Positions 1 to 8,284 of a DNA stretch of 64,000 nt are shown here, piece after piece; position 1 is the first letter of the stretch; the number at the start of each line of letters is the position of its first letter. The stretch is from the NCBI RefSeq assembly GCF_026343125.1, contig NZ_JAPEMB010000001.1, forward strand, positions 3,229,501 to 3,293,500, given 5' to 3'. This DNA comes from Streptomyces sp. NBC_00094 (GTDB lineage Bacteria > Actinomycetota > Actinomycetes > Streptomycetales > Streptomycetaceae). The notes under the pieces are model-generated. The model ran no database searches and was not told the DNA's origin. It saw nothing but the letters and a program-made list of their open reading frames with translations. The translations under genes and the position numbers were made by a program.

Positions 1-2
1 GC

Positions 3-1304
3 CCCGAGTCCCTCGCCGAGGGGGTCAGGGGCGCGCTGCGCCGCATGACGCTGCTGCTCGTCCCGGTCGTCCTCGTCCTCGTCGTGTTCGCACCACTGAT
101 CCTCGCGCCCTTCGGCGGGGACTACGCCCGGAACGGCACGACCGTCCTGCGGCTGCTCGCCGCCGCCGCGCTCCCCCGCGTCGCCGTCGAGCTGTACATC
201 GGGGTGCTGCGCGTCCAGGGCCGTACGGGGATGCTCGCCGCCCTCCAGGGCGTGATGTGCGTCCTGGTGCTCGGCAGCGCGGTCTTCCTCCTCGGGCCCT
301 TCGGCATCGCCGGCGCCGGATACGCCGTCCTCGGCTCCATGACCCTGATGGCGGTGGTGTCCGTGCCGGGCCTGCGGGCCACCCTCAAGGGCCGGGTACC
401 GCCCGAGGGGGACCGGGCGGCGGCGCGGGTGAAGGAGCGCGCGGAGGACGGCTACGGCACGAACTGGGCGCGGGAGAGTGCCTATCTGCGCGGCACGCAC
501 GACTCGGTGACGCCCGCGTTCGGGATCCCCGTGTACGTACCCCGGCAGCGTGACGACGAGCCCGCGGGCTCCCTCGGGACGCCGGGGCCGGGGCCGAGGC
601 CGGGGTGGGAGTCGGGGCCGGGGTGGGAGTCGGAGCCGGGGTGGGAGTCGGGGCCTGGGACGGGGTCACGCGGCGCGGGCGCGGCCGACAAGAGGGCGGC
701 CGAGGCGGTCGAGGCGGGCTCGGCGCCGAAGGGGGCCGAGCGGTCGGTGATCCTGCTCTGGTCGGCCCTCGGCCTCTCCGCCGGGCTCTTCTGGCTGCCG
801 CTCGCCCGCTCCGGCGCGCTCGACGTGGAGCGGCTCTCCGGCACCGGTCTGCTGACCGCGCTGCCGCCCGTCACGCTCCTCGCCGGGCTGCTGCTCGTCG
901 CCCTCCAGGGCGCAGCCGTCGGACTCCGGCGCTTCCGACGGGCGTTCGCCGGAACGGTCCTGCTCGCCACCTTCCTCGCCCTGCACACCGCGCCGCCCCT
1001 GCTGGGCCTGCGGCCGGCGACGGCGGGCGGCCCCGGTGCGGAGCTCCTCGGCGCGCCCGACGGCCCGGCGGCGGTGGTGGTCCCGATCGCGCTCCAGGCG
1101 GTGTGCCTGCTGCTCGTGGCCCTGCTGCTGCGGGTGCTCGGCACGGGCGACCGGGTCACGGCCGGGGTGGTGTGGGTGCTGGTCTGGGCCGGTTGGGCGG
1201 GGCAGCAGGCCTTCGCCGCCGCCCCGCTCCCGCTCTTCCTCGGCCTGGCCGGGGCGACGATGGCGGCCTGCGCCTACCGCGGACTGACGGCGGGCCGCCG
1301 CTGA
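3..1304 (+). CDS. Polysaccharide flippase-like membrane protein (MOP family), 5' end outside window
   Basis: The reading frame is open from the window edge, so the N-terminal part is missing; at least 433 residues are visible. The first ~110 residues after the Met at base 45 are hydrophobic helices laid out like the C-terminal half of Wzx/MurJ-type lipid-linked sugar flippases. A polar linker follows (about residues 120-215) with three in-frame copies of an 18-bp repeat encoding PGWESG, bases 600-653. Then come about six further transmembrane segments. This second membrane module resembles the N-terminus of the 638-aa protein at 2877-4793. The gene converges with the exopolysaccharide operon to its right, which supports a role in surface-glycan export. 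Flippase is a family-level call; the substrate is unknown. Confidence 0.7.
   Translation, partial: PESLAEGVRGALRRMTLLLVPVVLVLVVFAPLILAPFGGDYARNGTTVLRLLAAAALPRVAVELYIGVLRVQGRTGMLAALQGVMCVLVLGSAVFLLGPFGIAGAGYAVLGSMTLMAVVSVPGLRATLKGRVPPEGDRAAARVKERAEDGYGTNWARESAYLRGTHDSVTPAFGIPVYVPRQRDDEPAGSLGTPGPGPRPGWESGPGWESEPGWESGPGTGSRGAGAADKRAAEAVEAGSAPKGAERSVILLWSALGLSAGLFWLPLARSGALDVERLSGTGLLTALPPVTLLAGLLLVALQGAAVGLRRFRRAFAGTVLLATFLALHTAPPLLGLRPATAGGPGAELLGAPDGPAAVVVPIALQAVCLLLVALLLRVLGTGDRVTAGVVWVLVWAGWAGQQAFAAAPLPLFLGLAGATMAACAYRGLTAGRR
600..653 (+). repeat. Three tandem 18-bp in-frame repeats
   Basis: Copies start at 600, 618 and 636 and differ by one base. They encode PGWESG/PGWESE in the cytosolic-looking linker of the flippase-like gene. 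The length is a multiple of three, so copy-number change would keep the frame. Confidence 0.85.
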
Positions 1305-1390
1305 GACCTCCGGGCGGTCTGGGGCCTGTCCGGCGCCGCGGCCCCGGTCATGATCCGCCGGACACGACCCAGGCGGCCCGGAGCCCCGGT

Positions 1391-2461
1391 TCAGCGCCCC
1401 GGGACGTCCCGTACGTCCTGCCGGAAGTACGGGTCCCGCCCGGCGATCCGGTATCCCTCCAGCCCCGGACCGGAGTCGATCGTGAGGTCGCAGCCCGGCC
1501 CGGGCACGGCACGGTTCCAGTGCACGTACGCCTTCGCCTTCGGCAGCGTCGGCGCCACCTCCGGGATCGCGGTGTACCAGTCACGCTGCCGCTCGGGCCG
1601 CTTCGGATCGGGAGCGGTGGAGAACTCGGAGAGCATGATCGGCTTGTCGGCGGAGATGTTCTTCCGGAGCCAGTCGTAGCTGGGGCGCTGGCTCTCGTCG
1701 AAGTCGAGCCAGTTCGGCGTCCGGTGGCAGAGGTAGTAGTTGTACTGGTCCATGCCGATCCAGTCGACGTAGGCGTCGCCGGGGTAGAGCTGTTTCATCG
1801 AGTCCGCGCTGCCCAGATAGCCGGAGACCGTCCACACCCAGACCACGTTGTCCACCCCGAGCCGCCTGAACCGGTCGTGCAGGTGGCGATAGGCGGCGAC
1901 GTACTCGGCGGGGGTGCCGGCGCCCTCCTTGATCCGGGCGTCGGCCTCCTGGTCGAAGGAGAGGAAGACCCGCTTGCCGTAGGCCTTGATACGGCGGATC
2001 TGCGGGTCGAGGATCTCGGCGTCGTACTGCCCGGAGGCGATGTTCTTCCAGCCGAGCTGGGTCTCGGTGTATCCGGCGTGGTGCGGCTCCTTCCACACCG
2101 TGGACTCCCAGGCGAGCATCAGCAACCGGTCCCGGCCGAGGGCCTGTTCGTCGGGGGTGAGGAGGGTTCCGTCGAGCTCGTTGCCCGACATGTCGTGGTA
2201 CGTGTAGACGAGATCGAGGCGGCGGCCGATCTTCTTCTCGAAGGCGTGCACCGGCCGGGTGAGCGAACTGTCGCCGTCGTACGGGATGTACGCGCCCCAC
2301 CACGCCCCGCAGGGGGCGACGAGCCGGGTGTCGGGGGCGCACGGGTCGTCGCCCTCGGCGACGGTCGCCCACACGCCTATGCCGGCGGTCAGCGCGCCGA
2401 CGGCGGCGAGCGCGATCACGAGCCGCGTCCAGGGGTCGGCCTTGGAGTGCCGTCCGGTCAT
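1391..2461 (-). CDS. Membrane-anchored GH26-like glycoside hydrolase
   Basis: 356 aa. One N-terminal hydrophobic segment (about residues 14-34) acts as signal anchor, and the rest is extracytoplasmic. The body reads as a TIM-barrel glycosidase of the beta-mannanase/GH26 type. It has a GAWWGAYIP opening strand near 52-60, E172 in SFDQEAD as candidate acid/base, and E279 in IMLSEFS as candidate nucleophile. The ATG (2459-2461) overlaps the stop of the upstream gene as ATGA, so it is the last gene of the minus-strand polysaccharide operon. In such loci a hydrolase typically trims or releases the polymer. Substrate is not readable; the GH26 assignment is by motif only. Confidence 0.75.
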   Translation of the reverse strand: MTGRHSKADPWTRLVIALAAVGALTAGIGVWATVAEGDDPCAPDTRLVAPCGAWWGAYIPYDGDSSLTRPVHAFEKKIGRRLDLVYTYHDMSGNELDGTLLTPDEQALGRDRLLMLAWESTVWKEPHHAGYTETQLGWKNIASGQYDAEILDPQIRRIKAYGKRVFLSFDQEADARIKEGAGTPAEYVAAYRHLHDRFRRLGVDNVVWVWTVSGYLGSADSMKQLYPGDAYVDWIGMDQYNYYLCHRTPNWLDFDESQRPSYDWLRKNISADKPIMLSEFSTAPDPKRPERQRDWYTAIPEVAPTLPKAKAYVHWNRAVPGPGCDLTIDSGPGLEGYRIAGRDPYFRQDVRDVPGR

Positions 2462-2880
2462 CGGCCTCCACCGGGCCCTCGTTTGCGGAAGCGGAAGGAT
2501 CCGGCGCCCTCGGGTTCGACCGCGCCGCGGGTGGCGGCGGGCAGTGGCAGGCCTGGGAGGAGGGCGACGACGGTGGTGAACACGGCGAGCGGGGCGAGGA
2601 ACGCGGTCACGGAGAACCCTTCGATCAGGAAGAGGAGGGTGGCGGTGAGCGAGGCGAGGGAGAGGCTGATGGGCGCGGCCAGCGCGAACGCCTCCAGGCG
2701 GGCGCCGGGCCGCAGCCCGTGCGGCTGCGGATGGAGCAGGGCGAGGCCGGGGCCGCAGCAGACGAAGAGCAGTACGGGCACCCAGCGCAGGGGCGAGCCG
2801 CCGGGCAGCAGGGTGGCCGCGAGGGCCACCCACCCGGAGGCGGCGAGGGCTGCTCTGATCCGGTTCTGGGGCGTGTTCAC
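2458..2880 (-). CDS. Small membrane protein of the polysaccharide operon
   Basis: 140 aa with GTG start (2878-2880) overlapping the preceding stop as GTGA. About four hydrophobic segments: near residues 10-27, 29-47, 65-85 and 90-115. The C-terminus is positively charged and polar. No family is recognised. Tight coupling to the glycosyltransferase-like membrane protein upstream and the glycosidase downstream suggests an accessory membrane subunit for polymer synthesis or export. Confidence 0.75.
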   Translation of the reverse strand: MNTPQNRIRAALAASGWVALAATLLPGGSPLRWVPVLLFVCCGPGLALLHPQPHGLRPGARLEAFALAAPISLSLASLTATLLFLIEGFSVTAFLAPLAVFTTVVALLPGLPLPAATRGAVEPEGAGSFRFRKRGPGGGR

Positions 2881-4793
2881 GGTGTACCGCCTGAGCTGGC
2901 CGGGGTCCTTGCGGGAGCCGAGGTGTAGGAGAGGACGATTCCGTACGGATGTTCCTCGACGGTCGTGAAGAGCGGGGAGGCCTTCAGCCGGGTACGCAGG
3001 ACCGCGAAGCCACCGGGCGGCAGCAGGCCCTCGCCCGCCGTGTAGACGTCCTGGGTGCGGGTGAGGACGACACGGGCCGTGGTGCCGGGCGGGATCCGGT
3101 CGGCGAGGTAGCGGGCCGGGTCGACGAGCATCTTCTCGTTCTCGGGCAGCTCCTGCTCGGCGAAGAACCAGTGCTCGACCTGGTCGTAGCGGTGCAGCGC
3201 CTGCGGGAAGGAACCGGAGGTGGCGAGGATCAGACCGCCCTCGGGCAGCTGGTCGATGGCCCGGGTGACCAGCTCCGTCTCGGCGGGCGGCGTGTAGTAC
3301 ATCGTCTCCTTGCCGTAGTACGCGGGCAGGAACCCGGCCGTCAGGACGACGAGGACGAGCGGCAGGGCGACGGCCGCGGTACGGCGCCGGGCGACACCGC
3401 CGCGGCTCCGGCGGGCGCCCGCGGCGGTGGGCACCAGCGCCGCAGCGGCGAAGAACGCGGCGCCGGGCAGCCCGAACAGGTAGACCCGGAACAGCATTTC
3501 GCCGCCGTAGTCGTTGACGGCGAACAGGGGGACCGGGGCGATCGAGACGAGGAGCAGCGGGAGTGCGCTGCGGGTCAGCCGGCGGCGGACGAGTACGGCG
3601 ATCCCGGCGAGCACGACGGCGGCGAGGGCCATGAGGATGCCGGCCCGGCCGGCCAGCTCGGGCCCGGGGCCGGTGAGCTGTCCCGCGTACCCGGCGCGGG
3701 AGTTCTCGGTGAGCTGGCCGATCGACTCGCGCAGCGTGCCGAGCGTCTCCAGGAACAGGGGCCTGCCCATGGTGAGGTCCCAGGCCAGCATCAGCAGCCC
3801 GGCGACGACCAGCAGACCGTAGTTGCGGTAGCGGCGGGTGAGGGTGAGGGCGAAGAGGGCGGCGCAGAGCATGACCGGGGTGAGCTGGTGGGCGGCGTTG
3901 ATCGCGACGATCAGCGGGGCCAGGATCAGCACGCAGACCGCGCGCTGGCGCGGGGTCGTGGGCGGCGGCACGGCGGACGCCGCCGGATCGAGATACGCCC
4001 GGTCGCGCAGCCGCCCGGCCGAGCCGGGCCGCACGAAGTGCCGCAGGACGACGGCGAGTACGGTCAGATGCAGGACGTACGCGAAGCCCTGCGGCGCCAG
4101 GTAGTCCTGGCCGACCCAGTTGGCGAGCTGGAAGATCCAGACGGCGGTCCACACCAGCCGCCAGTCCTCGGTGAAGGTGCGGTAGATCAGCACGAGCACG
4201 GGCAGGGTGATCAGGCCCAGGACGATCGGCGCCCAGTTGAGGTAGACGGCGGTGCTCTCGACGCCGAAGGTCCGGACGAGCGCCGCGTTCAGGGTGAAGA
4301 AGCCCGGCCACTGGTCGTACGCGGACATGTTCCCGGACAGGGCGGCGTTCGGGCGGAGTTCGCCGGCGCCGAGGATGGTGTTGACGACGGCGTCGTGCTT
4401 GGAGGCCCAGGGGTAGCGCACGGAGTCGTACAGCACGGCCGGCGGTGCCTTGAGCGCGAACAGCAGCGCGACGCAGTGGGCGAGCGGCCAGCCCGGCGAG
4501 GTCCCGGCGCGCCGCAGCGACACCAGGAACCCGGCGGTCAGCACCAGCAGGGACCCGTAGAACACGGCGGGCAGCCGGTCCAGGAGGCCGTAGTCGTCCA
4601 TGGTGCGGATGTCGATCAGGGGCAGGGAGAGCCCCCACAGGCCGAGGCCGAGGACCAGGAGGGCGGGCGGCAGCCAGGTCAGGTCGGGCACGGCGGTGCG
4701 TCGCGCGGGCGGCGCGGCGGTGCCGCCGTGGTCCGGGGCGGGGACCGTCCCGGTGCCGCTCGCCGGCGTCGGTGTGAACACGTTCTCCGTCAT
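2877..4793 (-). CDS. Polytopic membrane protein, GT-C glycosyltransferase-like
   Basis: 638 aa. After a Pro/Thr-rich 45-residue N-terminus there are about 12 transmembrane helices, then a roughly 100-residue extracytoplasmic C-terminal domain. The early loop contains DIRTMDDYGLL, an acidic first loop like those of GT-C (polyprenol-dependent) transferases. Start ATG is at 4791-4793, overlapping the deacetylase stop as ATGA. The next gene starts at its own GTGA overlap. The operon holds a GT2 enzyme, a deacetylase and a glycosidase, so polymerase or lipid-linked sugar transferase is the likely role. That is inference; no catalytic residue is certain. Confidence 0.7.
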   Translation of the reverse strand: MTENVFTPTPASGTGTVPAPDHGGTAAPPARRTAVPDLTWLPPALLVLGLGLWGLSLPLIDIRTMDDYGLLDRLPAVFYGSLLVLTAGFLVSLRRAGTSPGWPLAHCVALLFALKAPPAVLYDSVRYPWASKHDAVVNTILGAGELRPNAALSGNMSAYDQWPGFFTLNAALVRTFGVESTAVYLNWAPIVLGLITLPVLVLIYRTFTEDWRLVWTAVWIFQLANWVGQDYLAPQGFAYVLHLTVLAVVLRHFVRPGSAGRLRDRAYLDPAASAVPPPTTPRQRAVCVLILAPLIVAINAAHQLTPVMLCAALFALTLTRRYRNYGLLVVAGLLMLAWDLTMGRPLFLETLGTLRESIGQLTENSRAGYAGQLTGPGPELAGRAGILMALAAVVLAGIAVLVRRRLTRSALPLLLVSIAPVPLFAVNDYGGEMLFRVYLFGLPGAAFFAAAALVPTAAGARRSRGGVARRRTAAVALPLVLVVLTAGFLPAYYGKETMYYTPPAETELVTRAIDQLPEGGLILATSGSFPQALHRYDQVEHWFFAEQELPENEKMLVDPARYLADRIPPGTTARVVLTRTQDVYTAGEGLLPPGGFAVLRTRLKASPLFTTVEEHPYGIVLSYTSAPARTPASSGGTP

Positions 4794-5599
4794 CCCGCGA
4801 ACTCCGCTCCGCGCACCAGCGCGCGCGTCCGCCGGTACATGCGCCACCCGACCGTGGGCAGCGAGTCCGGGTACGGAGCGGTCTTCGCGCCCCGCCCCTC
4901 CATCCACCGCGCCACGTCGGCGACGGTGTGGGTGCGGCGCACGATGAGCCGGGCGATGCGGTAGACCTCGTCGCTCGCGGAGCTCAGCGCGTGCCGGACG
5001 GCGACGGCCGAGGTGTAGCCGGCGGCCTCGGCGGCCCGGCGCACGGCGGGGCTGTTGTAGCCGTGCGGGTAGGCGAGGTGGCGTACCTCGTGGCCGAGGG
5101 TGTCCTCCAGGACCGCCTTAGACTCGCGCAGTTCGCGCCGGAGGACGGCCGGGGCGAGCGTGTCGAGCTGTGCGTGGGTGGCGGTGTGGGCGCCGACCTC
5201 CATCCCGTACTCCTCCAGGCGCGGGGCCTGCCCGAGGGTCATCATCGGCGCGGGCGGCAGCAGACAGGGCCGGCCCCGGGTGATGGCCCCGGTGGTGAGG
5301 TACGCCGTGGCCGGCAGGTCCCGGGCGGCGAGCGCCTCCGCCGTCGGACCGACGAGGTCGGCGAAGCCGTCGTCGAAGGTGACGGCGACGGGCCGGTCCG
5401 GCAGCGGGGCCCCGGAGGCGAGGTGCGCGGCCAGGGTGCCGACGGTGACCGGGGTGCGGCCGCTGGCGACGATCGCGTCGAGCTGGGCGGCGAACTCCGT
5501 GGGAGTGACGGTGAATTCGGCGATCCAGTCCGGGGGATCCTCCATCACGGCGTGGTAGAGGAGGACGGGGATCCGGGTGTGCGCGGGGGCGCTGCTCAT
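4790..5599 (-). CDS. Polysaccharide deacetylase (CE4/NodB family)
   Basis: 269 aa. NodB-homology motif 1 is TFDDGF (T74-F79, catalytic and metal Asp at 76-77). Motif 2 is HTATH (138-142), giving the two metal His. A later AYPHG supports the same fold. No signal peptide is visible, so it may act at the cytoplasmic face or on lipid-linked intermediates. Family members remove N- or O-acetyl groups from GlcNAc polymers. ATG at 5597-5599 overlaps the stop of the upstream glycosyltransferase (ATGA), placing it third in the operon. Confidence 0.88.
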   Translation of the reverse strand: MSSAPAHTRIPVLLYHAVMEDPPDWIAEFTVTPTEFAAQLDAIVASGRTPVTVGTLAAHLASGAPLPDRPVAVTFDDGFADLVGPTAEALAARDLPATAYLTTGAITRGRPCLLPPAPMMTLGQAPRLEEYGMEVGAHTATHAQLDTLAPAVLRRELRESKAVLEDTLGHEVRHLAYPHGYNSPAVRRAAEAAGYTSAVAVRHALSSASDEVYRIARLIVRRTHTVADVARWMEGRGAKTAPYPDSLPTVGWRMYRRTRALVRGAEFAG

Positions 5600-6936
5600 C
5601 GGGCGCCCGCCTTCCGGAAGGCGCCGCGCGCCCGCGCTCTGGCGTAGCCGATGGGTCCGTACAACATGCCGCGTCGCTCCAGTCGGGAGAGGTTGCGAGG
5701 CCAGGGATGGTGCTGGGCGCCGTGCTCGCCGGGGACGCCGTCGTGCCCGTCGCCGGGGACGCCGTCGTCGCCCTCGCCGCGTCGGGCGGTCATGGTCCTG
5801 GCGTGGGCGAGGCCGCGCGGCAGCCGGGTGAGCAGCGCGGGCAGCAGCCGGGGATGGCGCACCAGGGTCGCGGTGAGGTAGGCGGTGAGGCCGGCGCCGT
5901 AGCCGTACGCCTGGTTCCGCAGGTCCTGCCAGGTGTCGCGGTGGTGGTGCCAGACGAGCGCCTCGGCGGTGTAGCGGAGCCGGAAGCCGGCGGAGAGGAC
6001 GGCGACGAAGGCGTACAGGTCGTCGCCGCCCCTGGCCGGGGTCCCGGTGCCGGTCGCCGGGTCGAAGCCGCCGGCCTGCCGGAGGGCGGCGGCCCGGAAG
6101 GCCATGTTGGCGCCGGAGCCGAAGCTGCCCGCGGTGAACGGGAAGAGCGGTTCGTCCGCGGGCGGCTGCGCCGGGTCGTACAGGCGGGGCGCGAAGCCCT
6201 TGGCGAAGCCGCCGTGCGATTCGAGGAGGATCTGCGCGGAGGTGCCGAGTCGCGCGGGCAGGATCAGTCCGGTGACGCAGCCGAGCCCGGGGTCGGTGGC
6301 GAAGGGCTCGGTGAGGGCGGTCAGCCAGTGCGGGTCGGCGATGACGTCGTCGTCGGTGAAGGCGAGGACCTCCCCGTCGGCGGCGGCCGCGCCGGTGTTG
6401 TGGGCGACGGCGAGCCCGGGGGTGTCCTCGCGGACGTACCGCACGCGGCCCGCGTACTTCCGGGTGACCAGGTCGTGGGTGTCGGTGGTGCGGGGCGCGT
6501 TGTCGACGACGACGAGCTCGTGGTCGGGGTGGTCCTGGACGAGCAGCGAGTCGAGGGCGCGGGCGAGGGATGCGGGGCGCTCGCGGGTGGCGACGATCAC
6601 GGAGGTACGGGGCGGGGCGGGGGCTGCCCCGGTCGGCGGCAACGGCCTTCCGGCGGCCAGGTGTTCGGCCTCGGTGCGGGGCGCGGCCGCGGCGGCGGCG
6701 AGCCGCTCCCGGGCGAGGCCGGCGAGCACCCGGATCGCGTCCTCGCCTTCCGCGACGGTCCCGATGACGGTGGCGGCGGGGCGCCCGTCGACGCGCACGA
6801 GCGCGTAGACCTCGCCGCGGGCGATCGCCGGGGCGCCGGGTGCGGGGTGGAGGCCGACGGCGGCGCCGGACGGGTCGAGCTCCAGCTCGGCCACGGACAT
6901 GGCGCGTGACGGTGCACCGGACTGCTGCTGGTTCAT
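5596..6936 (-). CDS. Family 2 glycosyltransferase
   Basis: 446 aa. The GT-A fold starts at about residue 125 with TSVIVATRERP, followed by the nucleotide-sugar/metal motif TDDDV and a catalytic-region acidic cluster GGDDLYAF. The ~120-residue N-terminal extension is polar and may be a separate domain. The C-terminal 60 residues are Gly/Asp/His-rich, then basic. The start ATG (6934-6936) has a GGGGGG ribosome site about 6 bases upstream; an internal ATG at 6898-6900 is the alternative. The gene follows the FemAB-like gene by 95 bp and overlaps the deacetylase by 4. Confidence 0.85.
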   Translation of the reverse strand: MNQQQSGAPSRAMSVAELELDPSGAAVGLHPAPGAPAIARGEVYALVRVDGRPAATVIGTVAEGEDAIRVLAGLARERLAAAAAAPRTEAEHLAAGRPLPPTGAAPAPPRTSVIVATRERPASLARALDSLLVQDHPDHELVVVDNAPRTTDTHDLVTRKYAGRVRYVREDTPGLAVAHNTGAAAADGEVLAFTDDDVIADPHWLTALTEPFATDPGLGCVTGLILPARLGTSAQILLESHGGFAKGFAPRLYDPAQPPADEPLFPFTAGSFGSGANMAFRAAALRQAGGFDPATGTGTPARGGDDLYAFVAVLSAGFRLRYTAEALVWHHHRDTWQDLRNQAYGYGAGLTAYLTATLVRHPRLLPALLTRLPRGLAHARTMTARRGEGDDGVPGDGHDGVPGEHGAQHHPWPRNLSRLERRGMLYGPIGYARARARGAFRKAGAR

Positions 6937-7031
6937 CGGGATCCCCCCGGAGTCGTACGGGTGCGGTCCGGTGGGGTTCGCGCCCACCCGCGTTCCGCCC
7001 TTGCGGATCGGCTGCCCACGGAAATCCGCGG

Positions 7032-8123
7032 CTAGCGGTTGCCCCGCAGTCGGGCGACCGTGTTCAGGGCCTCGCGGGCGCGGGCCGCCAGTGCCGGGCG
7101 GCCGCGGACGTAGGCGTGGGCCATCCGCACGGGCTCGCGGCGCAGCCAGTGGAGGGCGGCCCGTGCGCCGGGGACGAAGACGGCCCCCTCGTGCACCGTC
7201 AGCTCCCCCGTCTTCAGGGCGTCCTTGTACTCGGCGTCGCCGCGCCCCAGGTCGAGCATCCCGATGCCGGCGGCGGTCGCGGCCTCGGCCATCCGGAGGT
7301 GGAGGACGAGACCGGGCGAGTACTTGGCGAACTCGGGGTCGTACGAAGGGAACCAGCAGGACAGCACGGTTCCGGACCGCAGCCCGAAGTGCGCGGCGAT
7401 CGGCCGCTCGCCCACGTACAGCACGGACAGCACTCCGGAGCAGCCGGGCGTGCGCTGCTCGTGGAGGCGCCGGACGAGGGTGGTGATCCACTCCTTGGCG
7501 AAGCGGTCGCCGCGGCCGGTCCTGCGGTACTGGGCGGACTTCCACTCCATGAGGGTGCGCAGGGCCGCCGGGTCGCGCTCGTCGAAGACGAACCGCACCT
7601 CGCCGTCGGCCTGGCGGCCGAGCTTGCGCTCCTTGGCCAGGGTGGTCCTGAGGAACTTGGGCGACTGGACGCGCAGAAGCGCCTCGTACGCCGCGTACCC
7701 CTCGCCGACGTCGATGACGGGCGAGGCGAAGGACTCGGTGGCGGCGCCCTCGAAGACGGGCTGGCCGTCCTCCAGGTTGTCGAACTCCCACATCGTGATC
7801 CCGCAGGCCCGCAGCACGGCGCGGGCGCGGGGCCGCAGCCCGGCGCGCAGAACGGCGCCCTGACTGTCCGAGACGCCGAAGCCGATCGCCCGGCCCTGCC
7901 CCAACAGCCCCTTCTCGTACGGGAAGAAGCCGACGGGCTCGCCGTCCTCCGACCACACGGCGACCCGCGAGCGGGGTCGCACCTCGGCGACCGCCCGCGT
8001 GAACTCCGGTTCCATGAAGGGGTTCGCGGGCGAGCCGGACTTGGCCCGGAGCTCCCGCCACACCTCGATCTCGCGCTCGCTCAGCTCCCCAGGCTTCACG
8101 ATCCGCACACGAAAAGCGCTCAC
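7032..8123 (-). CDS. GNAT/FemAB-like acyltransferase (BcsL/CelD-type)
   Basis: 363 aa from a GTG (8121-8123) preceded by a GGGGGG site. Two tandem GNAT-like halves are visible. The C-terminal half carries RPIAAHFGLRSG and MLDLGRGDAEYKDALK, the pattern of the acetyltransferase_6 family found beside exopolysaccharide genes. Such proteins acylate sugars or add amino acids to surface polymers. It is the first gene of the minus-strand polysaccharide operon, and the 157-bp gap to the divergent phosphotransferase should hold the promoter. Confidence 0.78.
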   Translation of the reverse strand: MSAFRVRIVKPGELSEREIEVWRELRAKSGSPANPFMEPEFTRAVAEVRPRSRVAVWSEDGEPVGFFPYEKGLLGQGRAIGFGVSDSQGAVLRAGLRPRARAVLRACGITMWEFDNLEDGQPVFEGAATESFASPVIDVGEGYAAYEALLRVQSPKFLRTTLAKERKLGRQADGEVRFVFDERDPAALRTLMEWKSAQYRRTGRGDRFAKEWITTLVRRLHEQRTPGCSGVLSVLYVGERPIAAHFGLRSGTVLSCWFPSYDPEFAKYSPGLVLHLRMAEAATAAGIGMLDLGRGDAEYKDALKTGELTVHEGAVFVPGARAALHWLRREPVRMAHAYVRGRPALAARAREALNTVARLRGNR

Positions 8124-8251
8124 CCTGCCGACCCCCCGGTCTGCCCCCAGTACTGCCTGGACAGGACGGTACCGGTCCGAACCCCTCCCCGGCAGGCATA
8201 CTCGACCATTCCGCGACCTCTCCGCGAAGCCGCGGTCACACGGGGACGAAG

Positions 8252-8284
8252 ATGAACAAGAGGCGGACGGTGCAGTCGAGTTGA
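8252..8284 (+). CDS. Possible 10-codon upstream reading frame
   Basis: ATG at 8252 with GGGGACGAAG just upstream reads MNKRRTVQSS and stops at TGA 8282-8284. That stop overlaps the TTG start (8281) of the next gene. It could couple translation of the phosphotransferase or be chance. Only the sequence arrangement supports it. Confidence 0.3.
   Translation: MNKRRTVQSS

Noticed and set aside
2949..4964. Long plus-strand reading frame opposite the GT-C-like gene
   Set aside because: Gln/Gly/Glu-rich low-complexity translation, the antisense shadow of a real gene with strong codon bias.
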